DNA of 7,765 bases from a bacterium (GCA_024225875.1 JAAEMD010000366.1:1-7765); one strand, 5' to 3'; counted from the first letter of the stretch, positions 1-5,868 are shown. The notes: a model not told the origin generated them from the letters alone. Program-made: numbers and translations.

Positions 1-20
1 CCTTTTTTATGAATGTTCAT
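1..20 (-). CDS. Start of an unidentified minus-strand gene (partial)
   Basis: Reading the minus strand, an ATG at 20-18 follows a perfect AGGAGG (28-33) with a 7-base spacer, and six codons (M N I H K K) run off the window edge. The ribosome site makes the start convincing. Six residues are too few to name a product. It is divergent from thyA and has a 150-base leader rich in palindromes, so it may be a regulated gene. Confidence 0.7.
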
Positions 21-29
21 TACACGTCC

Positions 30-54
30 TCCTAAAAGTTTATATCTTTTAGGA
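30..54 (-). promoter_or_regulatory. Hairpin overlapping the ribosome binding site of the partial gene
   Basis: In the minus-strand mRNA, nine bases TCCTAAAAG pair perfectly with CTTTTAGGA across a 7-base AT-only loop. The 3' arm contains the first four bases (AGGA) of the AGGAGG ribosome site. Folding would partly hide that site, so the hairpin could act as a simple translational switch or RNA thermometer. The same symmetry could equally be a DNA operator. The pairing is seen in the sequence; the function is inferred. Confidence 0.5.
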
Positions 55-73
55 TAACTCTCTCTTCTCTTAA

Positions 74-87
74 AAAAGCATGCTTTT
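74..87. repeat. Perfect 14-bp palindrome
   Basis: AAAAGCATGCTTTT is a perfect palindrome lying between the predicted promoter (135-163) and the start codon of the minus-strand gene at 20. It could be an operator in the leader or form a small RNA structure. No regulator can be named. Confidence 0.4.
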
Positions 88-134
88 CTACTGGTTTATT
101 TTACTTTGGCTGTTTTTAGATGCGATTGCCCTGG

Positions 135-163
135 CTTATCAATATCTATCTTGATAGTGTAAA
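135..163 (-). promoter_or_regulatory. Candidate promoter with inverted repeat for the partial gene
   Basis: On the minus strand TTTACA (163-158) and GATAAG (140-135) are 17 bases apart, a sigma-A-like arrangement matching 5/6 and 4/6 of consensus. Overlapping the spacer is an inverted repeat, TATCAA at 137-142 and TTGATA at 151-156, centred 8 bases apart. A repressor bound there would block the promoter. It would give a leader of about 110 bases. Confidence 0.35.
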
Positions 164-235
164 GGAAGTTTCATTGGAGAAGTACAGCTGATGTTAGTGC
201 GTTTGCTCTCCTTATATTTTTACATAGAATATAGC

Positions 236-304
236 TGGTACAAATTGAGCTGTCCGTTTAAATGGCTCTTTAAGTGTCGGACATTTTACTTTGGAACAGC
301 TATA
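236..304 (+). mobile_element. Short transposon-derived repeat, copy 1
   Basis: This non-coding element begins TGGTACAAATT and ends TTTGGAACA at 298, and matches the reverse complement of 3095-3205. Its last 32 bases (273-304) are identical in the two copies, including GCTATA just past the likely end. Compared with copy 2 it lacks about 42 internal bases. The two ends resemble each other as imperfect inverted repeats starting with TG, which suggests a miniature element or the fused ends of a deleted insertion sequence. The IS family is not certain; TG-starting ends with a TGTCC inner block would fit IS21-like elements. No target duplication is evident. Confidence 0.65.
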
Positions 305-498
305 AACAGGTAAGTTTATGAAGGTTACGGCTGTGTCATTAATATTATTTCTATCTGCACAATTAATTGAAACTCTGTTTTTTCTACCATCACATTTGAT
401 AAAATAAACCTGTAGATAATAAAAAACACAGTAAACCGGTTTTATATAGCCATTATATTTGTTATATTTATATAAATCAGTAAAGAGGAATAAAATAA
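305..498. other. AT-rich leader region upstream of thyA
   Basis: No convincing gene is visible here. The plus strand should carry the thyA promoter. TTGATA at 396-401 and several TATAAT-like sequences around 415-475 occur, but none combine at good spacing, so no promoter is called. The ribosome site AGAGGA (484-489) lies just before thyA. Confidence 0.4.
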
Positions 499-1314
499 AT
501 GAAGCAATACCACGAACTAGTAAGCTATGTGATAGAAAACGGTGAAGAAAAACCTGATAGAACAGGCACAGGAACATTATCTGTTTTTGGCTATCAGCTT
601 AGAATAGATTTAAGAAAAGGTTTTCCCCTTTTAACAACAAAAAAAGTTTTTTTTAATAGTCTGTTAAGAGAACTGCTCTGGTTTATCAAAGGATCAACTA
701 ATATAAATGACGGATTAGCAGAATATACTGGTATATGGGATCCCTGGGCTGATAAAAATGGAGAACTGGGTCCAATTTATGGATATCAGTGGAGAAAGTG
801 GGAAAAGTTTAGCTGGGACGATAAAAGAAAAGTATACCGAAAAGAATATGTAGATCAGCTTAAGCAGGCGATTGAACTGATAAAAACCAGGCCTGATTCC
901 AGACGCATCATTGTAAACGCCTGGAATGTTTCAGATATTGATCGTATGGCCTTACCACCCTGTCACGCTTTTTTTCAGTTTTATGTTGTTAATGGCAGAC
1001 TGGATTGCCAGCTTTATCAGCGATCAGCAGACATAGCCCTGGGTGTTCCATTTAATATTGCCAGCTATTCTTTATTATTGATGATGATAGCTCAAGAGTG
1101 TGATTTAGAGGCCGGATATTTTATACATACCTTTGGTGATGCTCACATATATCTTAATCATATTGATGGCCTGAAAGAACAGTTAAAAAGACCTCCAGGC
1201 AAACTGCCCATTGTAAAAATAGCAAAAAAACCATTTTTTGATCTTAAATATGAGGATTTTGAGCTTCATAACTACTCCCCTGACTCTTTTATTAGATTCC
1301 CGATTGCGGTTTAG
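499..1314 (+). CDS. thyA: Thymidylate synthase ThyA
   Basis: Cytosolic enzyme that methylates dUMP to dTMP using methylene-tetrahydrofolate, giving dihydrofolate. The 271-residue protein is full length (E. coli ThyA is 264). Catalytic Cys155 lies in ALPPCHAFFQF. Phosphate-binding arginines are Arg21 (DRTGTGT), Arg135-Arg136 and Arg175 (QRSAD). Asp178 and Asn186 (FNIASY) contact the pyrimidine and the folate, and His216 and Tyr218 (GDAHIYLNH) bind the sugar. All are offset nine from E. coli numbering, because of a slightly longer insert around residues 100-118. The C-terminus is PIAV, close to the usual PVAI. The ATG has AGAGGA nine bases upstream. No dihydrofolate reductase gene follows, although folA often accompanies thyA. 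Function is confident from residue conservation. Confidence 0.97.
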   Translation: MKQYHELVSYVIENGEEKPDRTGTGTLSVFGYQLRIDLRKGFPLLTTKKVFFNSLLRELLWFIKGSTNINDGLAEYTGIWDPWADKNGELGPIYGYQWRKWEKFSWDDKRKVYRKEYVDQLKQAIELIKTRPDSRRIIVNAWNVSDIDRMALPPCHAFFQFYVVNGRLDCQLYQRSADIALGVPFNIASYSLLLMMIAQECDLEAGYFIHTFGDAHIYLNHIDGLKEQLKRPPGKLPIVKIAKKPFFDLKYEDFELHNYSPDSFIRFPIAV

Positions 1315-1372
1315 TATCTATCGTATTTTCACATAACCAGCTGACCAGATAATTCTTTTATTACTAAAAAAT

Positions 1373-1439
1373 ATGGAGCAGTTGTAGACTGGCTTCATAT
1401 CTACACAACCATAAAGTGTTAAATTATTGAACACTCCAT
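1373..1439 (+). other. Possible branched RNA fold between thyA and hsp20
   Basis: Two hairpins sit inside a closing helix: ATGGA (1373-1377) pairs with TCCAT (1435-1439). GTTGTAGA (1381-1388) pairs with TCTACACAAC (1400-1409) with a two-base bulge. GTGTT (1416-1420) pairs with AACAC (1430-1434). Neither hairpin is followed by a T-run, so it is not an obvious terminator. The helices are short and may be chance in AT-rich DNA. Confidence 0.25.
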
Positions 1440-1525
1440 TCCTTTATCAAGCTGAATATGGCTGGCATAAAAAATGAATACAGTTAAATAAAATTTAATG
1501 TTTAAAAAAATAAAGGAGGAATAAA

Positions 1526-1942
1526 ATGAATTGTGTAGTATCGACAAAAAGAAACAGAGGTCTTTTTCTGGATGAGTTCTTTGATAATCTAAGAACATAT
1601 AAAGTAGTACCTTCCAGTTCACTGAACCTGACAAAAATCAATTTAGAAGATAATGAGAAAAGCATAAAAGTGACAGCAGAGCTTCCAGGAATGAGTAAAG
1701 AAGATATAAACATAGAATATAAGGAAGGCCTATTATCGATTAGCGGTGAAAAGAAAAGTGAAGAAAAAGAAGAAAGTAAGCAAAAGTATTATAGAGAAAT
1801 CAGTTATGGCAAGTTTCATAGAACTTTAAGTACAGGAGATGTCAAGTTTGAAGAAGCTGAGGCTGAATATACAAATGGTGTTTTGACAATAACTCTTCCT
1901 AAAGCAGAAAAGTCCAGACCAAAAATGTTAGAAATAAAATAG
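1526..1942 (+). CDS. Hsp20 family small heat-shock protein
   Basis: ATP-independent chaperone that binds unfolding proteins in the cytosol as large oligomers. The 138-residue length fits bacterial members. A short N-terminal arm (1-35) precedes the alpha-crystallin domain (about 36-126), with the typical AELPGMSKEDINIEYKEG stretch at 51-68, YREISYGKFHRT at 89-100, and the signature AEYTNGVLTITLPK near 113-126. The tail ends with a Leu-Glu-Ile form of the I-x-I motif that docks subunits. A strong ribosome site AAAGGAGG (1512-1519) is six bases before the ATG. A weak promoter candidate (TTTATC at 1443, extended TGG-CATAAA at 1463-1471) lies upstream. No CIRCE-type inverted repeat was seen, so heat regulation is not shown by sequence. 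Confidence 0.93.
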   Translation: MNCVVSTKRNRGLFLDEFFDNLRTYKVVPSSSLNLTKINLEDNEKSIKVTAELPGMSKEDINIEYKEGLLSISGEKKSEEKEESKQKYYREISYGKFHRTLSTGDVKFEEAEAEYTNGVLTITLPKAEKSRPKMLEIK

Positions 1943-1951
1943 TGTACTTAA

Positions 1952-1970
1952 GGGGCTGTCCCAAAAGTCA
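1952..1970 (+). mobile_element. IS-like terminal sequence
   Basis: GGGGCTGTCCCAAAAGTCA resembles the terminal inverted repeat of IS1182-type elements, recalled from family knowledge. No transposase reading frame and no matching opposite end were found nearby, so this would be a solo end left after deletion. It starts only nine bases after the hsp20 stop codon. Confidence 0.4.
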
Positions 1971-1980
1971 ATTTAAGATG

Positions 1981-2011
1981 AAAGGCCTGAGCAGAAATGT
2001 TCAGGCTTTTT
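1981..2011 (+). terminator. Rho-independent terminator after hsp20
   Basis: AAAGGCCTGA (1981-1990) pairs with TCAGGCTTTT (2001-2010) with one G-T wobble and a 10-base loop, followed by a short T-run ending at 2011. It terminates hsp20 on the plus strand. Its reverse complement lacks a good T-run, so it is a weaker stop for the opposing tetR transcript. Confidence 0.7.
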
Positions 2012-2057
2012 GAATTTAAGTTGATGAAGATAAACGTGCCTCTTAAACTTAATTCAA
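2010..2057. repeat. Imperfect inverted repeat
   Basis: TTGAATTTAAGTT (2010-2022) and AAACTTAATTCAA (2045-2057) are near-perfect reverse complements, off by one inserted base, enclosing 22 bases. It follows the hsp20 terminator directly. Together with the IS-like end at 1952 it may be the inside of a decayed mobile element, or a second hairpin between the convergent genes. Confidence 0.4.
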
Positions 2058-2114
2058 GGCAGTTATCGTATAATATTAAAGAGCTGATTATTCAGGGATG
2101 CTGTTCACTTAACA

Positions 2115-2363
2115 TTATCTGGTGATAGCAAGCATGGTTTTTGATAATTGTCCGGACAAATTCAAATCATAAATAGTTTCAGCACTAATAATATCTCCCT
2201 CTATCTTTTTTAGATTTGCTGATATGTTCTTATACTCCTCATCATTTTCAATAAGTCCCTTCAAATACTCTTTTAATGTAATTTTTTCTGCATAACCACT
2301 TACTGGATATATAATAATAAAGCTCAAAATCATTGCCAGAATACAGTATAAATTATTTCTCAT
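2115..2363 (-). pseudogene. TolC-family outer-membrane efflux protein, N-terminal remnant
   Basis: TolC-type proteins form the outer-membrane exit duct of tripartite efflux pumps and are usually about 400-450 residues. This frame has 82. It begins with a signal peptide (residues 1-25, ending GYA). A TolC-like first helix follows, with ITLKEYLKGLIENDEEYK and then ANLKKIEGDIISAETIYDLNLSGQLS. It ends in an unrelated MLAITR and a stop, so about four fifths of the protein and any following pump genes are missing. Its ATG overlaps the tetR stop by one base (TGATG), showing former translational coupling. The family call is fairly sure from pattern. The deletion is inferred from length, and the IS-like end about 150 bases beyond is a plausible relic of the event. 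Confidence 0.65.
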
Positions 2364-2941
2364 CAGGCCAGCACTCCATTCAAAAAGATTTTTAATTGTA
2401 CTTTAAGCTCTTCTTTTATATTTTCTTTTGTCTTATTATGTATAAATTGAACCGGTAATATATTAGATATCAACAATTTAAAGAAAAAGTGAACTATTGT
2501 CTCCGGTTTATATTTTTTCAACTTATTATCTTCGACATTATTTCTTATATAATCTAACAGAATCGAGACCCTTCCTGCAAATATCTGATGATAAAAATAC
2601 CTTGAAAGCTCTCCCTGAAATTCAACTTTATCTATAAACATTAACTGCAGGCTGTCAATCGATAGTTTATCCAGCCAGTTTAAAGCAATTGATAAAAAAT
2701 AGTCTTCTGGCTCCTGATCTATATATTTCGATATAATTATCGGCATATTATTAAATGGATGATATTTCTCAAAAACAGATTTATATATTTCATGTTTATT
2801 GGCATAATGAGCATAGATCCCACCCATCGAAACACCTGATTCTTTGCCAATTACTCTCATGCTGGTACCGTTATAGCCATTCTTTAAAAACAAACTATAG
2901 GCTTTTCTTAGAATTAAATTTTTATTCGTATCTTTTTTCAT
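2363..2941 (-). CDS. TetR family transcriptional regulator
   Basis: DNA-binding repressor, probably of its own efflux operon. The 192 residues fit the family. The N-terminal helix-turn-helix domain spans about 8-57, with AYSLFLKNGYNGTSMRVIG, ESGVSMGGIYAHYANKHEIY and the recognition helix around 36-46. The remaining part is a divergent all-helical ligand-binding domain rich in Phe, Ile and Tyr. An in-frame stop at 2953-2951 rules out an upstream start, so the ATG at 2941 is kept. Its purine-rich GGCAGGGG is unusually close to the ATG. The next gene is the truncated tolC-like frame, coupled by TGATG. A palindromic operator and a good promoter lie just upstream, indicating autoregulation. The ligand is unknown. 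With the pump gone, the regulator may now act elsewhere or be drifting. Confidence 0.9.
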   Translation of the reverse strand: MKKDTNKNLILRKAYSLFLKNGYNGTSMRVIGKESGVSMGGIYAHYANKHEIYKSVFEKYHPFNNMPIIISKYIDQEPEDYFLSIALNWLDKLSIDSLQLMFIDKVEFQGELSRYFYHQIFAGRVSILLDYIRNNVEDNKLKKYKPETIVHFFFKLLISNILPVQFIHNKTKENIKEELKVQLKIFLNGVLA

Positions 2942-2957
2942 TCCCCTGCCTTATCTA

Positions 2958-2971
2958 CGAGCGAACGCTCG
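2958..2971. promoter_or_regulatory. Palindromic TetR operator
   Basis: CGAGCG-AA-CGCTCG is a perfect 6+6 palindrome around a two-base centre. It stands out by its GC content in AT-rich DNA and lies 17 bases upstream of the tetR ATG. It falls just downstream of the predicted transcription start, the expected place for TetR autorepression. Confidence 0.65.
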
Positions 2972-2983
2972 CTTTTACAGCTA

Positions 2984-3011
2984 ATAATATCACACTTAAA
3001 TTAACTGGCAA
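2984..3011 (-). promoter_or_regulatory. tetR promoter
   Basis: On the minus strand TTGCCA (3011-3006) and TATTAT (2989-2984) are separated by 16 bases, each 5/6 to consensus, with an extended TGA before the -10. Transcription would start near 2977, placing the palindrome 2958-2971 in the initial transcribed region. Confidence 0.6.
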
Positions 3012-3094
3012 GTGAAAAATATCTGTAATAAGCCTCCACTTTGAATAAGTTTAAGCTGAAAAAAGCAGATCAAACTGAGGATATTAAAGTTTAA

Positions 3095-3205
3095 TATAGC
3101 TGTTCCAAAGTAAAATGTCCGACACTGAAGTTTTCCAATAACTTCGTTTATGTAAGTTTGTGAAACTACACTCAGCTATTTAAACGGACACTTTAATTTG
3201 TACCA
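3095..3205 (-). mobile_element. Short transposon-derived repeat, copy 2
   Basis: The full 105-base form lies at 3101-3205, preceded by TATAGC shared with copy 1. Its ends, TGTTCCAAAGTAAAATGTCC and, on the other strand, TGGTACAAATTAAAGTGTCC, match at 17 of the first 21 positions, which makes them terminal inverted repeats. No coding frame fits inside, so it is a miniature element dependent on a transposase elsewhere. It is inverted relative to copy 1, so the pair brackets thyA, hsp20 and tetR. Family uncertain; IS21-like ends are one possibility. Confidence 0.7.
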
Positions 3206-3353
3206 GACAGGTTTTTTTTCAGATTAAGTTATCAGGAAGAAATTCAGCAGGTAAATTAATAAAAAAATTTACAGGCCTACTTTGTATTTAGTGCAATTTG
3301 ATACATATTTTTGCTATCAGAAGAAAGGAAGGGTTTCTCATAAAATATACCTC
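3206..3353. other. Intergenic DNA without recognised gene
   Basis: With the TetR leader and the mini-element this completes a gene-free stretch from 2942 to 3387. The only structure seen is a small AT-only hairpin, GTAAATT near 3251 pairing with AATTTAC near 3268. No promoter or small gene with a ribosome site was recognised. Confidence 0.4.
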
Positions 3354-3380
3354 AGGGACTATCTTTTTCAGACAGTCCCT
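3354..3380 (-). terminator. Hairpin terminator after ssb
   Basis: On the minus strand AGGGACTGTC pairs with GATAGTCCCT over ten pairs, with one G-U wobble and a 7-base loop, eight bases after the ssb stop. On the plus strand the wobble becomes an A-C mismatch, so selection seems to favour the minus transcript. The T-run that follows is weak. Confidence 0.5.
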
Positions 3381-3387
3381 CCCTTTA

Positions 3388-3777
3388 TTAAGATGGAATC
3401 ATTTTTTCTTCTTTTTGTTTTTCTTTACTCCTGTCTTCTCTTTCAGAAATAGTATGCTTATCAAGAATTTGAAAATTATCTGCTACAACTTCAGTAATCC
3501 ACCGCACCTCATTACCCTTTTCATAACTCCTGACCTGAATTTTACCCCATACAAGAACTGGTGTTCCTTTATTTAATAGTTGAAAAGATATTTCAGCCAG
3601 TTTACCCCACATACACACAGGAATAAAATCAGTATCAGTTGTACCATCAGATTTCCTGTAAGTACGGTTCACAGCCAAAGTAAATATAGATTTTGATGCA
3701 TTATCAGATACTTGTTTTAATTCCGGATTTTTTGTCAACCTGCCTACCAGAGTTACCTGATTATAGCTGTAAGCCAT
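3388..3777 (-). CDS. ssb: Single-stranded DNA-binding protein (tip-less form)
   Basis: Binds and protects single-stranded DNA during replication, repair or DNA uptake, usually as a tetramer. The OB-fold covers residues 3-107: YNQVTLVGRLTKNPEL, FTLAVNRTYR, DFIPVCMWGKLAE, GTPVLVWGKIQVRSYE and WITEVVADNFQIL, with stacking aromatics including Trp57. At 129 residues it is shorter than typical replicative SSBs. After a brief charged linker it ends EEKMIPS, without the acidic DDIPF tip that recruits partner proteins. This resembles accessory SsbB-type proteins, so a second full-length ssb is likely elsewhere. It is not next to rpsF or rpsR, where the housekeeping ssb usually lies. GGGAGGAG (3783-3790) is five bases before the ATG. 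It has its own promoter with direct repeats. Confidence 0.92.
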   Translation of the reverse strand: MAYSYNQVTLVGRLTKNPELKQVSDNASKSIFTLAVNRTYRKSDGTTDTDFIPVCMWGKLAEISFQLLNKGTPVLVWGKIQVRSYEKGNEVRWITEVVADNFQILDKHTISEREDRSKEKQKEEKMIPS

Positions 3778-3826
3778 AAAAACTCCTCCCTCATCATATT
3801 TATTTGAAGTGACTTTACCAGTAATC

Positions 3827-3869
3827 GAAAGCTTCGATGAAGAATAAAATTACTTCGATGAAGAATAAA
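3827..3869. promoter_or_regulatory. Direct-repeat operator candidate upstream of ssb
   Basis: CTTCGATGAAGAATAAA occurs perfectly twice (3832-3848 and 3853-3869), 21 bases apart, which places both on the same helix face. Each contains a small CTTC-GAT-GAAG dyad. A further dyad, CGAAAGCTTCG (3827-3837), overlaps the inner copy. The outer copy runs into the -10 box of the ssb promoter, so a bound protein would repress transcription. Confidence 0.5.
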
Positions 3870-3895
3870 GTATCATCCATGATGTATTACGTCAA
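3867..3895 (-). promoter_or_regulatory. ssb promoter
   Basis: On the minus strand TTGACG (3895-3890), a 17-base spacer and TACTTT (3872-3867) with an extended TGA form a good sigma-A-type promoter. It lies between the propeller gene stop and ssb, so ssb need not depend on the upstream gene. Confidence 0.55.
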
Positions 3896-3927
3896 TATGT
3901 TAATGAAAAAAATATAATATGACGTTG

Positions 3928-5652
3928 CTAATTCAGGCAGGTAACAGAAACCACATTTTCCCTTGATTCCATTTTTATTAAATTGCTTTTATACAACCTC
4001 ACAGTAATGATTTCAGTTTCGTTCTTATCCTCTATTTTACTGTTCTGCAATAAAACACTAAACGGTTCTCCAGTTACAGCATCCAGAGGATAGTAATGGT
4101 TATCATTACTGCCATAAACAAAAACCAGCTGGTCAGCAACCATTATACCTTTCATTGGTACTGCTTCTGTGTAACCAATCGGTCTTTCCCATAAAAGACT
4201 GCCCTGTTTCATATCAAAGGCCATAACTATATCTTTTCTGCCTTCATCAGTATTATAAGCTCTGCTTTCTACAGAAAATACGGCATACACTGATCCTTTA
4301 CCAACAGAAATATCACAAGCCAGCCCCTCAACATCTTCTTCTACAGCAATACCCCACTTTTTATAGCCATTTTTTATATCATAAGTGTTAATAATATCCA
4401 CAGGTGCGTTATGGTTCTTTTCAACCGAAACAATGACATTATCATTATAGATGAGAGGGGGAAACATAATTTTACTATCCATCCTTTTTCTCCAGATAGT
4501 CTCGCCACTATTAACATCACATACAATAACTGTATCTCCCTGTTCAGACAAAACTACATATTCATTATTAACTACCGGCCGTTTTTGATGATCAAGATCA
4601 TACTGCTTATGCCATATCTCTCTCCCTGTTTCACTATCCAGTGCCAGTATTTTTTTTCCATCGATTATAAACAGTTTCCCGTTATCTACTACTGGATGTG
4701 AATATTCTGGACCGCTTAACGTCTTCTTATATATAACATTGCCATTTTGATACATCAACGCATAAAGGACAGGGACTTTGCCATGTCTTATAAAATACAA
4801 AACATCCTCTTTCAAGCATAAGCTCCTGTTTACTTCTCCCACTTTATAACTCCAGTTCTGCTTCCCTTCATTTATAGAGTAAGAGTAAATATGATCATCA
4901 ACAATAAAATATATATTTCCATTAACAATAACAGGTTTCGTACCTTTTACAGCTTTATGATCATTTTGTGACCCTTGAATATCAACTTTCCATAGCTCAT
5001 TAAGTTTTTTCGCAAAATCAGGATTTGCTTTTATATTTTTGTTGTTTGCTGCATTCTGACCATCCATTTCCCATTCATAACCTTTTTTCTTTTCCACTAC
5101 TATTTCCGGCCTTTCTCCATTACCCACCCAAAAACTATTGACCAGGGTTTTAAAGCTGTCCTCTATTTCTGTCCATAATTCCTGCGCTGTAATAACAGAC
5201 AGCAGATATCCCCTGGAGCCTTTTAAATAATAATATTCACCAACAAGATCCTTCTCTACTTCTAAACGTTCATTCAGCAGGGTTTTACAGTAAACTGCAA
5301 CACAACTATCCTCCACATTAGCTTTTTTGATCTCATATTCGCTACCCTGTCTTTCAAATAAATTCATCCAGCCATCATAATGGGAAGACATTATTTTTTT
5401 CTGAAATGCATTAACTGTAACAGGCTCTGAAAAGCTGAATATGGTTATATTTATAGTAGCTATATCTTCTTTATGCTTAAAAACATATTTGTTTCTTTTA
5501 TCACTCTGAACATTACTCCAGAATTCATCTATCTCAAAATTAATATCATTATTTTTATATTTTTTAGATGATCTCTCATCATCATCAGCAAGAACAAAAG
5601 AACTAAATACAAATACCAGTAAAAATATAGTTATCAATTTATTTTTTTTCAT
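3928..5652 (-). CDS. Exported PQQ-like beta-propeller protein with N-terminal PsbP-like domain
   Basis: A signal peptide (1-22, hydrophobic LITIFLLVFVFSSFVLA) predicts export. Residues about 35-172 form an alpha/beta domain resembling PsbP or DUF1795-type folds, a tentative call. An Asn- and Lys-rich linker follows. Seven repeats of PQQ-like type then begin near 253, 293, 333, 373, 419, 473 and 519. They have the pattern I-x-A-L-D-x-x-T-G-x-x-x-W, for example ILALDSETGREIW and VIVCDVNSGETIW, consistent with a seven-bladed propeller. No PQQ-enzyme active-site motif is evident, so it is more likely a binding or scaffolding protein, as in BamB-like or uncharacterised surface proteins, than a dehydrogenase. 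The ATG has a modest GGGGAT ribosome site (5660-5665). No operon partner is visible, so its role is unknown. Confidence 0.8.
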   Translation of the reverse strand: MKKNKLITIFLLVFVFSSFVLADDDERSSKKYKNNDINFEIDEFWSNVQSDKRNKYVFKHKEDIATINITIFSFSEPVTVNAFQKKIMSSHYDGWMNLFERQGSEYEIKKANVEDSCVAVYCKTLLNERLEVEKDLVGEYYYLKGSRGYLLSVITAQELWTEIEDSFKTLVNSFWVGNGERPEIVVEKKKGYEWEMDGQNAANNKNIKANPDFAKKLNELWKVDIQGSQNDHKAVKGTKPVIVNGNIYFIVDDHIYSYSINEGKQNWSYKVGEVNRSLCLKEDVLYFIRHGKVPVLYALMYQNGNVIYKKTLSGPEYSHPVVDNGKLFIIDGKKILALDSETGREIWHKQYDLDHQKRPVVNNEYVVLSEQGDTVIVCDVNSGETIWRKRMDSKIMFPPLIYNDNVIVSVEKNHNAPVDIINTYDIKNGYKKWGIAVEEDVEGLACDISVGKGSVYAVFSVESRAYNTDEGRKDIVMAFDMKQGSLLWERPIGYTEAVPMKGIMVADQLVFVYGSNDNHYYPLDAVTGEPFSVLLQNSKIEDKNETEIITVRLYKSNLIKMESRENVVSVTCLN

Positions 5653-5778
5653 AAATTATCCCCGTTTTCAACTCTATTTCAATAACTCTTGCAAGAATGA
5701 ATATTTTTAAATCAGCACAGCTGTTACTAAATGCACCAAATATGATACCTCACAACTGAATTATTGCGAAGGTAATAT

Positions 5779-5806
5779 TTTATAATAAATATAGTTGCGT
5801 TTACAA
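5779..5806 (-). promoter_or_regulatory. Candidate promoter of the propeller gene
   Basis: On the minus strand TTGTAA (5806-5801) and TATAAA (5784-5779) are 16 bases apart, giving a leader of about 120 bases. It overlaps the tRNA-Asp promoter on the other strand, so the two would compete. AT-rich context makes this tentative. Confidence 0.3.
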
Positions 5807-5829
5807 AATATGATTTAACAGTATATAAT
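5800..5829 (+). promoter_or_regulatory. tRNA-Asp promoter
   Basis: TTTACA (5800-5805) and a perfect TATAAT (5824-5829) are separated by 18 bases. Transcription would start near 5836, about 30 bases before the mature tRNA. Confidence 0.7.
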
Positions 5830-5838
5830 ATCTTAAAT

Positions 5839-5868
5839 TACTCAGTATTCTGGTACTCAGTATTCTGG
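5839..5868 (+). repeat. Perfect 15-bp tandem duplication in the tRNA leader
   Basis: TACTCAGTATTCTGG occurs twice head to tail (5839-5853, 5854-5868). The second copy includes the first two bases of tRNA-Asp, so the duplication extended the 5' leader by exactly 15 bases next to the RNase P cleavage site. It looks like a recent slippage event. Confidence 0.85.

Noticed and set aside
212..577. A 121-codon minus-strand frame over the thyA leader
   Set aside because: Its start lies inside thyA, it runs through the mini-element, it has no ribosome site, and it is rich in Phe, Tyr and Cys from AT-rich DNA.
1419..1713. Two minus-strand frames over hsp20
   Set aside because: Both are shadows of the hsp20 gene, with hydrophobic low-complexity translations and no ribosome site.
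3298..3576. A 92-codon plus-strand frame opposite ssb
   Set aside because: It overlaps the terminator and the ssb 3' end, has a Phe-rich run from the AT-rich strand, and is not protein-like.
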